Numbered from the stretch's first letter, positions 7,205-14,683 are shown. The stretch: DNA of 44,715 nucleotides from Candidatus Wolfebacteria bacterium GW2011_GWE2_44_13 (GCA_001000675.1 LCHW01000004.1:1-44715), one strand, 5' to 3'. The notes: generated from the letters alone by a model not told the origin. Made by a program: numbers and translations.

Positions 7205-8125
7205 TTAGTAATCGCTACTGGTAGTAGCTGTGCTTATTGTTGTGGTCGCACTTACCGGATACACACATGTCGCTGGGACGGCACACCCATGTTCATCCTT
7301 TGGCCTTGGAACCATCGTTCCTCCTGCACAATAGCCAGGCGCTGGTGGGCTGTATTGTGGGCATGCATATGTCGATGCTGTTGGCACACAGACTCCGCCT
7401 GCGTCAGGATATGACCCATCTAGTTTACACGTTGTTCCTGTAGGACATATCTTTCCCTGTATTCCTCCACAGAACGCTTGTGCAATATTAATTTTTGGCT
7501 TGCATACTGGAGCAGGACGATAGCACGGATCTCCTATTTTGTTTGGATCCTTTGGGCCAGCAACCACCTCTTCGCCATCTTTGCAGACTGGTATAGCAAT
7601 AGCAATTTGTGGACAGTTAGCTATCGGCTTAGTAACAACGCTTCCTTGTCCACATCCGTAGACGCGGTCAATAACGCTTCGTGTTTGTGGTCCGAATATT
7701 CCTCGCGCAGTTGGGTCGCTGAAGCCAGCGATACTGCTTTTATTTATTTCTTGAAACTTCTCTACCGCAGATGCAGTAGATACTCCAAAGACTGCCTGTT
7801 TTTTATCTACTTCTGAAATAGCTATTCCTTCTTTTTCAAGCGTTGTTTGTAACGCAGTTACATCTGCACCTTTCGCACCTACCTTAAGCGATTTATTAAA
7901 GTTATAGCACCAACGATTGTCGGCGATTGGCTTATTATTCTCTATTGCGCTTGTGCTTGTTGCATTTCCTTTTTGCTGCTTAATCTGTTCTTGCAAAACC
8001 GTTATTTGCTTTATCAATGCGTTGAGCTGTGCCTGCAACTCTTCGATTGTTGCGGCTGAGGTGAATGCAGGTGATAGTAATATACCCGCAAAGGCTATTA
8101 CTCCTAATAATTTTATTTTATGCAT
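7205..8125 (-). CDS. Secreted Cys-rich protein with peptidoglycan-binding domain
   Basis: 306 aa. The signal peptide is at residues 1-24 ('LLGVIAFAGILLSPAFTSAA', cleavage probably after TSA). Next comes a short coiled coil (25-52, 'IEELQAQLNALIKQITVLQE'), a Ser/Thr linker, and a PG_binding_1-type domain (about 72-150: 'LKVGAKGADVTALQTTLEKE' and 'IFGPQTRSVIDRV'). The C-terminal half holds about 14 cysteines in repeats such as 'CPTGTTCKLDG' and 'CAGGTMVPRPKDEHGC', likely disulphide-bonded, ending in a low-complexity 'TTTISTATTSS' tail. It probably acts at the cell wall or surface. I know similar architectures from CPR genomes. No SD; the GC content is ordinary. Confidence 0.85.
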   Translation of the reverse strand: MHKIKLLGVIAFAGILLSPAFTSAATIEELQAQLNALIKQITVLQEQIKQQKGNATSTSAIENNKPIADNRWCYNFNKSLKVGAKGADVTALQTTLEKEGIAISEVDKKQAVFGVSTASAVEKFQEINKSSIAGFSDPTARGIFGPQTRSVIDRVYGCGQGSVVTKPIANCPQIAIAIPVCKDGEEVVAGPKDPNKIGDPCYRPAPVCKPKINIAQAFCGGIQGKICPTGTTCKLDGSYPDAGGVCVPTASTYACPQYSPPAPGYCAGGTMVPRPKDEHGCAVPATCVYPVSATTTISTATTSSDY

Positions 8126-8186
8126 ATGATTGTTTTTATTTACCTTTTATTAGTCTACCATATTTCTCTTATATATAGGAAACGTA

Positions 8187-9203
8187 TTAATTTAATTCAA
8201 TATCAATATGCACTACCTCAGGAAATTCTTTTTGGATATTTTTCTCCAATCGGTCAATGTGCGTTCCTACGAGTCGGGGCACGCGGTCGATAGAATCAAC
8301 TGAGAATTTAATGAATGCTTGATAATCGTCTTTTATTTCTTCGTATTCTTCTTTTAACACTCCTTGCGCAAACATTTCTTTCGCTAATGCGTTGCCGTTG
8401 AACTCTGCGTCGCATTTGATGCGATACTTCCCCACGTCCATAATCGCTGATTTAAACTCAAGCACTTTTTCTATTACAGGATCTGATTCTAATATCTCGA
8501 TAATGCGTTCTTTTATTTCTTCTGGGATCGCTTTTTCTAATAATAGTCCCCTGTTTTTATTAATTAATACGATAGCCATTACGCCGAGCATTATTCCGAT
8601 TGTTATTGAACCGATTGCATCCCAATAATAATTACCCGTGAGCTTGGTCAATAAAATACTGATAAATGCGACCACCACACCAAGTACAGCGATACTATCT
8701 TCGTATAGCACGGCTATTGTTGCTGGATCGCCATATTCAAGCGCCTTCTTTAATCGCATGCCTTTTGTTGTTGCGCGCAATTCTCGATATGCGAGCCAAA
8801 GGGTAAACAGCTCAACAACAAATGAAATGCCTAAAATAGCGAATACTATCCAGCTTACTGCCACATGTTCGTTTTCAAACAATGCGTTTATTCCCTGATA
8901 TACTGTAGCGCCTGCGCCAACGAAAAATATTCCGCATGCGGAAATAAGCGCCCACAGAAAACGTTCTTTTCCATATCCGTATGAAAACTCTTTCGTTGCC
9001 TTCTTCTTTGATCGCTTGATGCCCACCATCAACAGCGCTTGGTTCGCCGTGTCGGCAAAACTATGAATTGACTCGGAAAGCATCGCTCCTGAACCGGATA
9101 GTAAAAACCCGATAAACTTAAGTACCATGATGAGCGCATTCCCTGAAAGGGCTGCGATAACTGGGACTGTTCCGTGATTGTTGTTTATGTTGCTACTACT
9201 CAT
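8187..9203 (-). CDS. Cation diffusion facilitator (CDF) metal transporter
   Basis: Proton-coupled efflux of Zn2+, Fe2+ or Mn2+ across the membrane. It has six predicted helices; helix 2 carries 'MLSESIHSFADTANQ', the H-x3-D metal site of the family, and helix 5 carries 'VLYEDSIAVLGVVVAF', where the usual H-x3-D has E-D instead, as in the SLC30A9-like branch. The cytoplasmic C-terminal domain (about 215-338) has the expected fold pattern, ending 'PEVVHIDIELN'. Length 338 aa is typical or slightly long. It is a single gene with no visible regulator next to it. No useful SD (the nearest AGGA is about 14 nt away). Confidence 0.93.
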   Translation of the reverse strand: MSSSNINNNHGTVPVIAALSGNALIMVLKFIGFLLSGSGAMLSESIHSFADTANQALLMVGIKRSKKKATKEFSYGYGKERFLWALISACGIFFVGAGATVYQGINALFENEHVAVSWIVFAILGISFVVELFTLWLAYRELRATTKGMRLKKALEYGDPATIAVLYEDSIAVLGVVVAFISILLTKLTGNYYWDAIGSITIGIMLGVMAIVLINKNRGLLLEKAIPEEIKERIIEILESDPVIEKVLEFKSAIMDVGKYRIKCDAEFNGNALAKEMFAQGVLKEEYEEIKDDYQAFIKFSVDSIDRVPRLVGTHIDRLEKNIQKEFPEVVHIDIELN

Positions 9204-9244
9204 ATTGTAATAATTATCCTACGCCTTTTCTGTAAAAATAAAAG

Positions 9245-9266
9245 GGGCTCGCGCAAGCGCGAGCCC
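9245..9266 (-). terminator. Intrinsic terminator of the 245-aa unknown gene
   Basis: GGGCTCGCG-CAAG-CGCGAGCCC; the minus strand continues CTTTTATTTTT. Confidence 0.9.
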
Positions 9267-9274
9267 TATATTCC

Positions 9275-10012
9275 CTACCGTAAGTTTGCCGGAAGTCGCT
9301 TACCTACGGCAATGCTTTTTATGTTTGGTAATCCTGAAACGGGAACGTCCTCGACATATAAGTCGGTCAGTAGAATCGCCATTATCACCGAATCTTTTTC
9401 CCGATACAGGACTCGATATTCGGCGAATGTCTTCTCACCTAATCCTCTTCGCCCAGGGGCCTCATTCCACCCCTCAATAAGCACCTCAAACGTTTCTTCA
9501 CCATTCGAGTCGCTGCGCAACTCATACCACACACGAATACACCCCATTCGAGCCTTTTCGTACGCAGCTATGTACACTAGCGCATCATCTCGTTTGATAA
9601 CCCACCCAGACACGGAATTGTGTGGAACAACAATTTCGTCATCGTAGATAAGTGCGTTAATCGCTCCAGCCTCAATTGGCCGAGCGCCTACCTTAAAAAA
9701 ATAGAGTGCTGCGGCAAGCCGTCGCCAAGGTGCTATATCCATATTAAACCGAACACCTCCTGCTCCCTTGCGCCCTGCCCGTAAAAACAATACGTGATCC
9801 ACTCCCGTAGGAATATCCCAGATGCCACTCACCACCGCAAGCAGATCTTTCTTCGCACGCAAGCGCAGTATGCCGCTGGGAAGATTTTCTATAGTTACTA
9901 GCATATCTCCCCACTCGTCACGCATCACTTTCTTCGCATAAAAAAGATCTCCCGCTCCAACAAATACGACCATTGGAGAATGCTTATCTTCCTCTTTCAC
10001 GATTTCGAGCAT
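9275..10012 (-). CDS. Hypothetical protein (245 aa), self-contained transcription unit
   Basis: I do not recognise this family. The protein is soluble, with alternating beta-strand-like segments ('MVVFVGAGDLFYAKKV', 'LVTIENLPSGILRLRAKKD', 'HVLFLRAGRKGAGGVRF', 'EETFEVLIEGW'), no signal peptide, no membrane helix and no cysteine cluster. The start at 10012 is backed by GGGAGG at 5-nt spacing. It has its own promoter (TTGACA, 18 bp, CATACT) and a perfect terminator hairpin 8 nt past the stop, so it is a one-gene unit. GC content is higher than that of the CDF gene beside it. I infer an acquired gene; nothing suggests a function. Confidence 0.8.
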   Translation of the reverse strand: MLEIVKEEDKHSPMVVFVGAGDLFYAKKVMRDEWGDMLVTIENLPSGILRLRAKKDLLAVVSGIWDIPTGVDHVLFLRAGRKGAGGVRFNMDIAPWRRLAAALYFFKVGARPIEAGAINALIYDDEIVVPHNSVSGWVIKRDDALVYIAAYEKARMGCIRVWYELRSDSNGEETFEVLIEGWNEAPGRRGLGEKTFAEYRVLYREKDSVIMAILLTDLYVEDVPVSGLPNIKSIAVGKRLPANLR

Positions 10013-10055
10013 ACAGGCCTCCCGTAGGATTATGATTTCGAAAACTGCTATCCGT

Positions 10056-10085
10056 AGTATGCGTATTTTATACTCTTTTTGTCAA
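10056..10085 (-). promoter_or_regulatory. Promoter of the 245-aa unknown gene
   Basis: Minus strand TTGACA, 18 bp, CATACT. It starts immediately after the previous unit's terminator. Confidence 0.6.
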
Positions 10086-10102
10086 CCTTATTATAAAAAA
10101 TC

Positions 10103-10123
10103 GGGGCACCATGATGGTGCCCC
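10103..10123 (-). terminator. Intrinsic terminator of the second small membrane protein operon
   Basis: GGGGCACC-ATGAT-GGTGCCCC; minus strand continues GATTTTTTA. It lies 175 nt beyond the last ORF I can support, so the mRNA has a long 3' region. Confidence 0.9.
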
Positions 10124-10298
10124 AATTGCAAGCCTTCGTCTCGAGAAATATGTGTTGTGGGGGTCGGCCCCACATTATCGATATTTCATCTTGCCCGTTC
10201 CCTTCGGTTAGTTGGTTGACGTTGTACTACTGGTCCGGATCGACCGCATCGTTGCCTCAGTTATCCTTTCTCCGCGGATTAAGCTGCGCTACGCAGCC

Positions 10299-10445
10299 TT
10301 ACTTCAGGATGCTCAAGGCGTCCGTAATCGCCTGCAGCGGTGTCATCGCCTGTGATACTGCGTACGCGACGACCGCTACTGCAACTCCCGCCAGCACGAA
10401 ACCGATAATTGTGCCAGCCTTCCTGTTCTGCGAATAGCTCAACAT
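10299..10445 (-). CDS. Very small single-helix membrane protein (48 aa), unknown
   Basis: Not in the ORF track. ATG at 10445, TAA at 10299, preceded by GGAAAGGAGGATAGCC, a full SD at good spacing. The product has a basic N-terminus 'MLSYSQNRKAGT', one membrane helix 'IIGFVLAGVAVAVVAYAVS' and a short amphipathic end 'MTPLQAITDALSILK'. Positive-inside topology would put the N-terminus in the cytoplasm. It resembles in size and shape a class III signal/pilin-like or phage coat-like peptide, but no diagnostic motif is present. It lies 32 nt after the 80-aa membrane protein and is co-transcribed with it. Confidence 0.8.
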   Translation of the reverse strand: MLSYSQNRKAGTIIGFVLAGVAVAVVAYAVSQAMTPLQAITDALSILK

Positions 10446-10477
10446 GGCTATCCTCCTTTCCTTCTATGGGTTATAAG

Positions 10478-10720
10478 TTATGTCCTTCTCTCAGCTATTT
10501 TCCTTGCCCCCGCGAAGCTTAGCCTTGCTCCGAAGGCCAGCCCACCTGCGCTGGCCAATCTCTCTATTCCTAGGTCTATCACCGCGCCTGTTGACATGCC
10601 TCCAGAAGGACTGATTAGCGTAAGCACCCCCGCTACCCCGTAGCCAATCGCGGTAAACGTTGCTACGATGCCTACCAACACCAGTGTGCAGCCGGCACAC
10701 CACCATAGAAATCCCTTCAT
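10478..10720 (-). CDS. Small two-helix membrane protein (80 aa), unknown
   Basis: Unrecognised. The first helix is 'CTLVLVGIVATFTAIGYGVA' (residues about 11-35); a second hydrophobic stretch, 'ASAGGLAFGARLSFAGARK', is weaker, and the tail 'KIAERRT' is basic. The ATG at 10720 has GGCAAAGGAG before it at correct spacing. A competing ORF in another frame (10491-10706) is rejected because it has no SD and a random-looking composition. It is the first gene of a two-gene unit with a consensus promoter and a very structured leader. The GC content is clearly higher than that of map, next to it. It has the same general organisation as the 6577-7034 locus. Confidence 0.75.
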   Translation of the reverse strand: MKGFLWWCAGCTLVLVGIVATFTAIGYGVAGVLTLISPSGGMSTGAVIDLGIERLASAGGLAFGARLSFAGARKIAERRT

Positions 10721-10736
10721 TTTTTTTCTCCTTTGC

Positions 10737-10789
10737 CAGCTCTTAGTTTATTTAGCAAGAGTCTGCGCTATTGTTTTGTCTAAGAGCTG
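10737..10789 (-). other. Nested hairpin in the 5' leader of the 80-aa protein mRNA
   Basis: CAGCTCTTAG (10737-10746) is the exact reverse complement of CTAAGAGCTG (10780-10789); inside it TAGC/GCTA forms a second stem. It starts about 6 nt from the predicted 5' end and stops just before the SD, as an mRNA-stabilising leader would. Confidence 0.65.
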
Positions 10790-10801
10790 TATTATTTTTA
10801 T

Positions 10802-10830
10802 ATAATACATCTTTTCTCTTACTTTGTCAA
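10802..10830 (-). promoter_or_regulatory. Promoter of the 80-aa/48-aa membrane protein operon
   Basis: Minus strand TTGACA, 17 bp, TATTAT. The -35 box lies inside the last codons of map, so the unit abuts the map gene. Confidence 0.8.
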
Positions 10831-11577
10831 TACCCTTGCTCCCTTCTCGGTAATGGCTATTGTGTGCTCAAACTGAGCGGATAATCCCCCGTCTTCCATA
10901 GCCCAACTTTCGTCTCGGAGTTGTCTTACTTGTCCTCTTCCTGTGCAGAGCATTGGCTCAACGGCAAAAACCATACCTGCTTTTAATACAATGCCTTCTC
11001 CTTTGTTTCCGTAATTATATACATACGGATCTTCATGCAATCCATAACCGACACCATGACCGGTCAATCCCTGTACAACATGTACCCCATATCGTTTTGC
11101 AGTCTTCTCTACAGCACACCCAATATCCCCGATATGATTACCGGGCTTTATCTCCTTTATCGCCTCTTCTAGCGCCTTATGCGTCGCTTTAACAAGGTTT
11201 TGTGCCTTTACTGTGCTCTTTCCAACAATAATCGTAAACGCTGAATCGGAATACATACCGTCGAGTAATACGCCACAGTCTATCTTTAGTATGTCCCCTG
11301 ATTTTAATTTATATTCCGTCGGAAACCCATGTACAATAACTTCGTTAATTGATGCGCAAATGGATGCCATGTATGGATGCTCCGCACCATGCGGTTGATA
11401 ATTTAAAAACGCAGGCTCTCCTCCCTCTTTGCGAATGAACTCACGCGCGATATCGTCGAGCTGCTTTAGCGTTACACCAATGGCAATCTTTTCTTTTACC
11501 GCTGCCAGTGCGCGTGCCAAAATAGCCCCGGATCGGGCTATTTTATCTATTTCTTCTGGGGTGTAGATGCGGACCAT
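10819..11577 (-). CDS. map: Methionine aminopeptidase, type I
   Basis: Removes the initiator methionine from nascent proteins. 252 aa without an N-terminal extension. The two-metal site residues are visible: Asp in 'KIDCGVLLDGMYSDSAFT' (both Asp), His in 'GLTGHGVGYGLHEDP', Glu in 'FAVEPML' and Glu in 'AQFEHTIAI'. It lies downstream of adk, the usual spc/alpha operon neighbour, separated by an inverted pair of repeats. No SD. infA, rpmJ and rpsM, which often follow map, are not here: the operon ends and an unrelated small membrane protein unit begins. Confidence 0.97.
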   Translation of the reverse strand: MVRIYTPEEIDKIARSGAILARALAAVKEKIAIGVTLKQLDDIAREFIRKEGGEPAFLNYQPHGAEHPYMASICASINEVIVHGFPTEYKLKSGDILKIDCGVLLDGMYSDSAFTIIVGKSTVKAQNLVKATHKALEEAIKEIKPGNHIGDIGCAVEKTAKRYGVHVVQGLTGHGVGYGLHEDPYVYNYGNKGEGIVLKAGMVFAVEPMLCTGRGQVRQLRDESWAMEDGGLSAQFEHTIAITEKGARVLTK

Positions 11578-11613
11578 GGGGGTGAAATTGGAGATGTGAG
11601 GCTAGAGATGAGG

Positions 11614-11675
11614 TGTCATTCCCGCGAAGGCGGGAATCTATAAAATACTGGATTCCCGCCTTCGCGGGAATGACA
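11614..11675. repeat. dRS3-like repeat, inverted pair
   Basis: Two units with CTTC/GAAG loops, exact reverse complements, with spacer TCTATAAAATACTGGA, between adk and map. Confidence 0.92.
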
Positions 11676-11685
11676 GATTACGCTT

Positions 11686-12384
11686 TTATTTATTAAAATA
11701 CGAGGTTATCATTTCGTGCACCTTATACGGCGCTGGTGAGCCATCCATCTTTATAACGTTATAGCCTCTTTTTATTGATTCGGCAATAACTGGCTCTGTT
11801 CGCATATGATACTCCTTCAATCGCTGTGTAATAATCTTAGTCTTATCATCGATACGATGATCTACTTTCCCTCCGCAAAACGGACACGATGATGACTTGT
11901 GCTTTATATCGAGCAGTGGTGTTTTGCACACAGAACAAATCGTTCGATGCGTATTTCTTCTGATGGTTGTTTCGTCGGGGATTTGTAAAAAGAAAATATG
12001 CACGTTCTTTTTTCCATATTTCTTTACCAAAAAGTCGAGGAGGCCGATGTGGTGCTCGTCGCCAAATGCTTCATATGTGTTACGCGGTGAACCACTAAAT
12101 ACAACCGACTGGCCGAGCTTTGCAAGCTCGGTTACCTGCTTAATCATAACGTTCAATACCCATGACGGCGTATTAAGCTTTCCTGATTCATTCAACTTAC
12201 GCTCCCTTTGAATTGTCTTGTCTCCATTTAGCTTTGGATTATGGAGGAGCTTTCGCAAATAATCACCCGTATCAAAATGGAATAGATGCAGCTTGCCTGC
12301 TAATAGTTGCGCCTGTGTTCCCTTTCCCGATCCTGGAGGTCCGTAAAAAACAACTGCCATGTGGTCTACATTCGTTTTTGTCAT
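11686..12384 (-). CDS. adk: Adenylate kinase (zinc-type lid), divergent
   Basis: Interconverts ATP+AMP and 2 ADP. The P-loop is 'GPPGSGKGTQAQ'. The lid has a four-cysteine zinc site: 'CSVCKTPLL' and 'CPFCGGKVD'. The NMP-binding region 'FDTGDYLRKLL' is recognisable, but the usual 'DGFPRT' is 'SGSPRN' and the Arg-rich stretch after it is altered ('RRNTHRTICSVC'), so the enzyme is a divergent member (232 aa). Position after secY supports the name. The ATG at 12384 is preceded by TATAAT 6 nt upstream, so the mRNA may be leaderless and independent of the secY transcript. Confidence 0.9.
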   Translation of the reverse strand: MTKTNVDHMAVVFYGPPGSGKGTQAQLLAGKLHLFHFDTGDYLRKLLHNPKLNGDKTIQRERKLNESGKLNTPSWVLNVMIKQVTELAKLGQSVVFSGSPRNTYEAFGDEHHIGLLDFLVKKYGKKNVHIFFLQIPDETTIRRNTHRTICSVCKTPLLDIKHKSSSCPFCGGKVDHRIDDKTKIITQRLKEYHMRTEPVIAESIKRGYNVIKMDGSPAPYKVHEMITSYFNK

Positions 12385-12390
12385 GGCTTT

Positions 12391-12420
12391 ATTATAGCAA
12401 TATTTTATTGTTCAGTACAA
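12391..12420 (-). promoter_or_regulatory. Promoter of adk, probable leaderless start
   Basis: Minus strand TTGTAC, 18 bp, TATAAT, then only 6 nt (AAAGCC) to the ATG. Transcription would begin at or next to the start codon. Confidence 0.65.
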
Positions 12421-12431
12421 AAATGGGGGCT

Positions 12432-12459
12432 CTGGATTCCCGTTTTCACGGGAATGACA
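12432..12459. repeat. dRS3-like repeat with compensated stem change
   Basis: CTGG-ATTCCCGTTTTCACGGGAAT-GACA. The GC/GC pair of the usual stem is GT/AC here, with both arms changed. Confidence 0.85.
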
Positions 12460-12475
12460 CTGCGAAATATATTGA

Positions 12476-12550
12476 CCCTGTAGTGAATTTTGGCATTGCA
12501 TTCTGCCTGCAGGCAGAATGCGCTTCGCCCTGCCAAAATCTACTACGGGG
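12476..12550. repeat. Nested inverted repeat (cruciform-like) upstream of the 178-aa gene
   Basis: Outer arms CCCTGTAGTGAATTTTGGCA and TGCCAAAATCTACTACGGGG match at 17 of 20 positions. Inside is a perfect 24-bp palindrome (12498-12521) centred on CTGCAG. The right arm directly abuts the -35 box at 12551. Confidence 0.8.
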
Positions 12551-12579
12551 TTGACAAAATGGTTATATAAGTACATAAT
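12551..12579 (+). promoter_or_regulatory. Promoter of the 178-aa gene
   Basis: TTGACA, 17 bp, CATAAT. The following leader of about 90 nt has two small hairpins (TCCGCC/GGCGGA and TAGCA/TGCTA) before the SD. Confidence 0.75.
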
Positions 12580-12677
12580 TTTTATGTACTTTAAGAATCC
12601 GCCTCGGCGGAACATATGGGTGGCGACCATCGCTAGCACGCCTGAATGCTAAATTCGGGACGAAAGAGGAGAATGGT

Positions 12678-13214
12678 ATGGGAATTAAGCGAATTGATGG
12701 AATTGCAACAATCCGGTTGAACGGATCGAGTGACGTTTGGGAACTCACTAACAGCAAAGGAGTAACAACTAGAATATCCCGAAAGCACTTATTTTTTCTC
12801 ATGAAACATCTTATCGGAAAACTTCTCCTTGAGCTTACGCCGGCAGAGTTTATCGATATCGCCGAGTGGAAGGAACAAACCATCAAGCAAACAGTGGAGG
12901 AGGAATTTATTCGCAATGGTTTCTCGTGGCCTGAAATGGAGCAGTGGATTAAAAACTGTTATAAGATGCAGAATAACCCCATGCCGGCACTCCGCCGCCT
13001 TTTCGATGGAGACCTGTCCGATGCCGTTTACTTCATCGACGTTTTGAGATGTCGGGAGTACCCAAAATCTTTCCGCGCAGGTCTGAGCTGTATCTACGAT
13101 CGGCGCAATCTATCGCAGCCGTCAATCAAACTCGTAGCCCACGGAACGTTCGAGGAGTTGGCGCAAACTAAAGCCAATCTCGAGCGTATGCTCAAGGTCG
13201 CTGGCATTCTCTAA
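12678..13214 (+). CDS. Hypothetical protein (178 aa) inserted between secY and adk
   Basis: Unrecognised soluble protein. The N-terminal 30 residues look like a small beta domain ('IDGIATIRLNGSSDVWELTN'), followed by helical segments ('HLFFLMKHLIGKLLLELTPAEF', 'WPEMEQWIKNCYKMQN'). No catalytic motif is evident. GAGGAG precedes the ATG at good spacing. It is on the opposite strand to the ribosomal operon that it splits, and has its own promoter, structured leader and terminator. The composition is slightly richer in GC than adk and secY. I infer an acquired single-gene unit; a role linked to secretion or translation cannot be argued from position alone. Confidence 0.8.
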   Translation: MGIKRIDGIATIRLNGSSDVWELTNSKGVTTRISRKHLFFLMKHLIGKLLLELTPAEFIDIAEWKEQTIKQTVEEEFIRNGFSWPEMEQWIKNCYKMQNNPMPALRRLFDGDLSDAVYFIDVLRCREYPKSFRAGLSCIYDRRNLSQPSIKLVAHGTFEELAQTKANLERMLKVAGIL

Positions 13215-13221
13215 CCATCTC

Positions 13222-13250
13222 AGGCCCCGCACTTTTGCGGGGCCTTTTTT
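13222..13250 (+). terminator. Terminator of the 178-aa gene
   Basis: AGGCCCCGC-ACTTTT-GCGGGGCCTTTTTT, 7 nt past the stop. Confidence 0.92.
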
Positions 13251-13288
13251 ACTACAGATTCTTCAACAAGTTCGAAATGACAAGAACT

Positions 13289-13316
13289 CTGGATACCGGC
13301 CTCCGCCGGTATGACA
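13289..13316. repeat. dRS3-like repeat, variant stem
   Basis: CTGG-ATACCGGCCTCCGCCGGTAT-GACA. Relative to ATTCCCGC/GCGGGAAT, two positions in each arm have changed in a way that keeps pairing. Confidence 0.85.
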
Positions 13317-13337
13317 ATGCAAAAAAATGAAGGCGCT

Positions 13338-13365
13338 CTGGATTCCCGTGTTCACGGGAATGACA
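13338..13365. repeat. dRS3-like repeat with compensated stem change
   Basis: CTGG-ATTCCCGTGTTCACGGGAAT-GACA, between the 178-aa gene and the end of secY. Confidence 0.85.
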
Positions 13366-13370
13366 CATAC

Positions 13371-13399
13371 AAAAATCCCCGCTCATGCGGGGATTTTTT
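13371..13399. terminator. Terminator after secY
   Basis: AAAAATCCCCGC-TCAT-GCGGGGATTTTTT, 11 nt past the secY stop; usable in both directions. Confidence 0.9.
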
Positions 13400-13409
13400 A
13401 AAATTATTC

Positions 13410-14672
13410 TTATTCGTAATCGCGGACCATCAACTGTGAGTTGATCTGGCGCAATGTTTCCAATGCTACAGAAACCACAATCAAGATTGCGGTACCTCCG
13501 ATAGTAAGAATTGCGATGCCCGTAAACATACTTACTACGTTTGGCAAAATAGCAATCAAACCAAGGAAGACAGCTCCCCAAAGGGTGATGCGGCTGATAA
13601 CCTTGCTCAAGAATGTCGTCGTTGACTCTCCTGGTCGGATACCGGCAACGAAACCACCTGCGCGCTGAAGATTCTTTGAGATTTCCTTTGGATCGAATGT
13701 TACCGATGTGTAGAAATACGTAAAAATAACTACAAGCAAGAAGTATGCTGCGCTGTAGTAATATTGGTTATTCATGAACTGATTCACAAAATCAGTAAGC
13801 TTCAATGATAGACTCTTAGAAAAGAGTACACTTGCCTGTGCAAGAAACTGTGGGAACAATAAGATAGAGATTGCGAAGATGATTGGAATAACACCTGCTT
13901 GGTTTACCTTGATAGGCAAATAGCTTGAAACTCCACCGTACATCTTGTTACCGCGAACCTGCTTTGCATAGGATACTGGAATCTTTCGCTCTCCTTCGTT
14001 GATGAATACAACGCCGGCGATAACTGCGAGTGCAATAATGACGAACCCAATATAGGTAAGTAATTCGGTCGGATTGTAGCTCTGGATCATGTTTACAATC
14101 GTCTGTGGCAAACTGCTCACGATACCTGCAAAGATGATTAAGGAAATACCATTTCCCATCTTTTGCTCAGAAATCATTTCACCAATCCACATGACCAACA
14201 TTGAACCTGCCATGATAATGATAATGTTCTTTACCATATCCATTAACCCAAGACTTCCAACGATACCTTGTGATCCTAATAGATTAAGGAATGCATATGC
14301 CTGCAATCCTGCTAGCGGAACAGTTAAGTAACGTGCATATCGATTGAACTTTGCACGTCCAGCTGCGCCTTCTTCGTAATATGCTTCCTTTAACTTTGGG
14401 AAAAGCATTGTCGAAATCTGCATGATGATTGTTGCCGTGATATACGGACCAACGCCCAACATGATGATGGACAAATTGCTCATTGTTCCTCCGGCCATAA
14501 TACCTACCATGCTAAATAGTTGGCTTGAACCAAAAAACTCTTCGAGTCTTAATTTGTCGACTCCTGGAATCGGTATTGCCGATAGAATTCTGAAACATAC
14601 GAGAAGAAATGCGACGGTCATGACCTTGATTCGCAAATCTCTTACCTTGAATATTTTGAGATATTTTTCCAT
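13410..14672 (-). CDS. secY: Preprotein translocase subunit SecY
   Basis: Forms the Sec protein-conducting channel. 420 aa with ten hydrophobic segments. Family landmarks are the plug/helix 2 region 'GGTMSNLSIIMLGVGPYITA', 'GNGISLIIFAGIVSSLP' and the cytoplasmic loop 'EGERKIPVSYAKQVRGNK'; the C-terminus is 'ETLRQINSQLMVRDYE'. In most bacteria it directly follows rplO. Here two opposite-strand genes and a long non-coding stretch lie in between, and secY has a promoter of its own (TTGCAT, 17 bp, TATACT). A GAGGGAG SD occurs 10 nt before the ATG, but it is partly in a hairpin. Confidence 0.97.
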   Translation of the reverse strand: MEKYLKIFKVRDLRIKVMTVAFLLVCFRILSAIPIPGVDKLRLEEFFGSSQLFSMVGIMAGGTMSNLSIIMLGVGPYITATIIMQISTMLFPKLKEAYYEEGAAGRAKFNRYARYLTVPLAGLQAYAFLNLLGSQGIVGSLGLMDMVKNIIIIMAGSMLVMWIGEMISEQKMGNGISLIIFAGIVSSLPQTIVNMIQSYNPTELLTYIGFVIIALAVIAGVVFINEGERKIPVSYAKQVRGNKMYGGVSSYLPIKVNQAGVIPIIFAISILLFPQFLAQASVLFSKSLSLKLTDFVNQFMNNQYYYSAAYFLLVVIFTYFYTSVTFDPKEISKNLQRAGGFVAGIRPGESTTTFLSKVISRITLWGAVFLGLIAILPNVVSMFTGIAILTIGGTAILIVVSVALETLRQINSQLMVRDYE

Positions 14673-14683
14673 GAATTAATGCT

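Noticed and set aside
10111-10437. 108-aa ORF on the plus strand
   Set aside because: Starts inside a terminator hairpin and is antisense to the SD-bearing 48-aa gene.
10491-10706. 71-aa ORF overlapping the 80-aa membrane protein
   Set aside because: Same strand but other frame, no SD, Arg/Gly-rich random composition; the 80-aa frame has SD and membrane helix.
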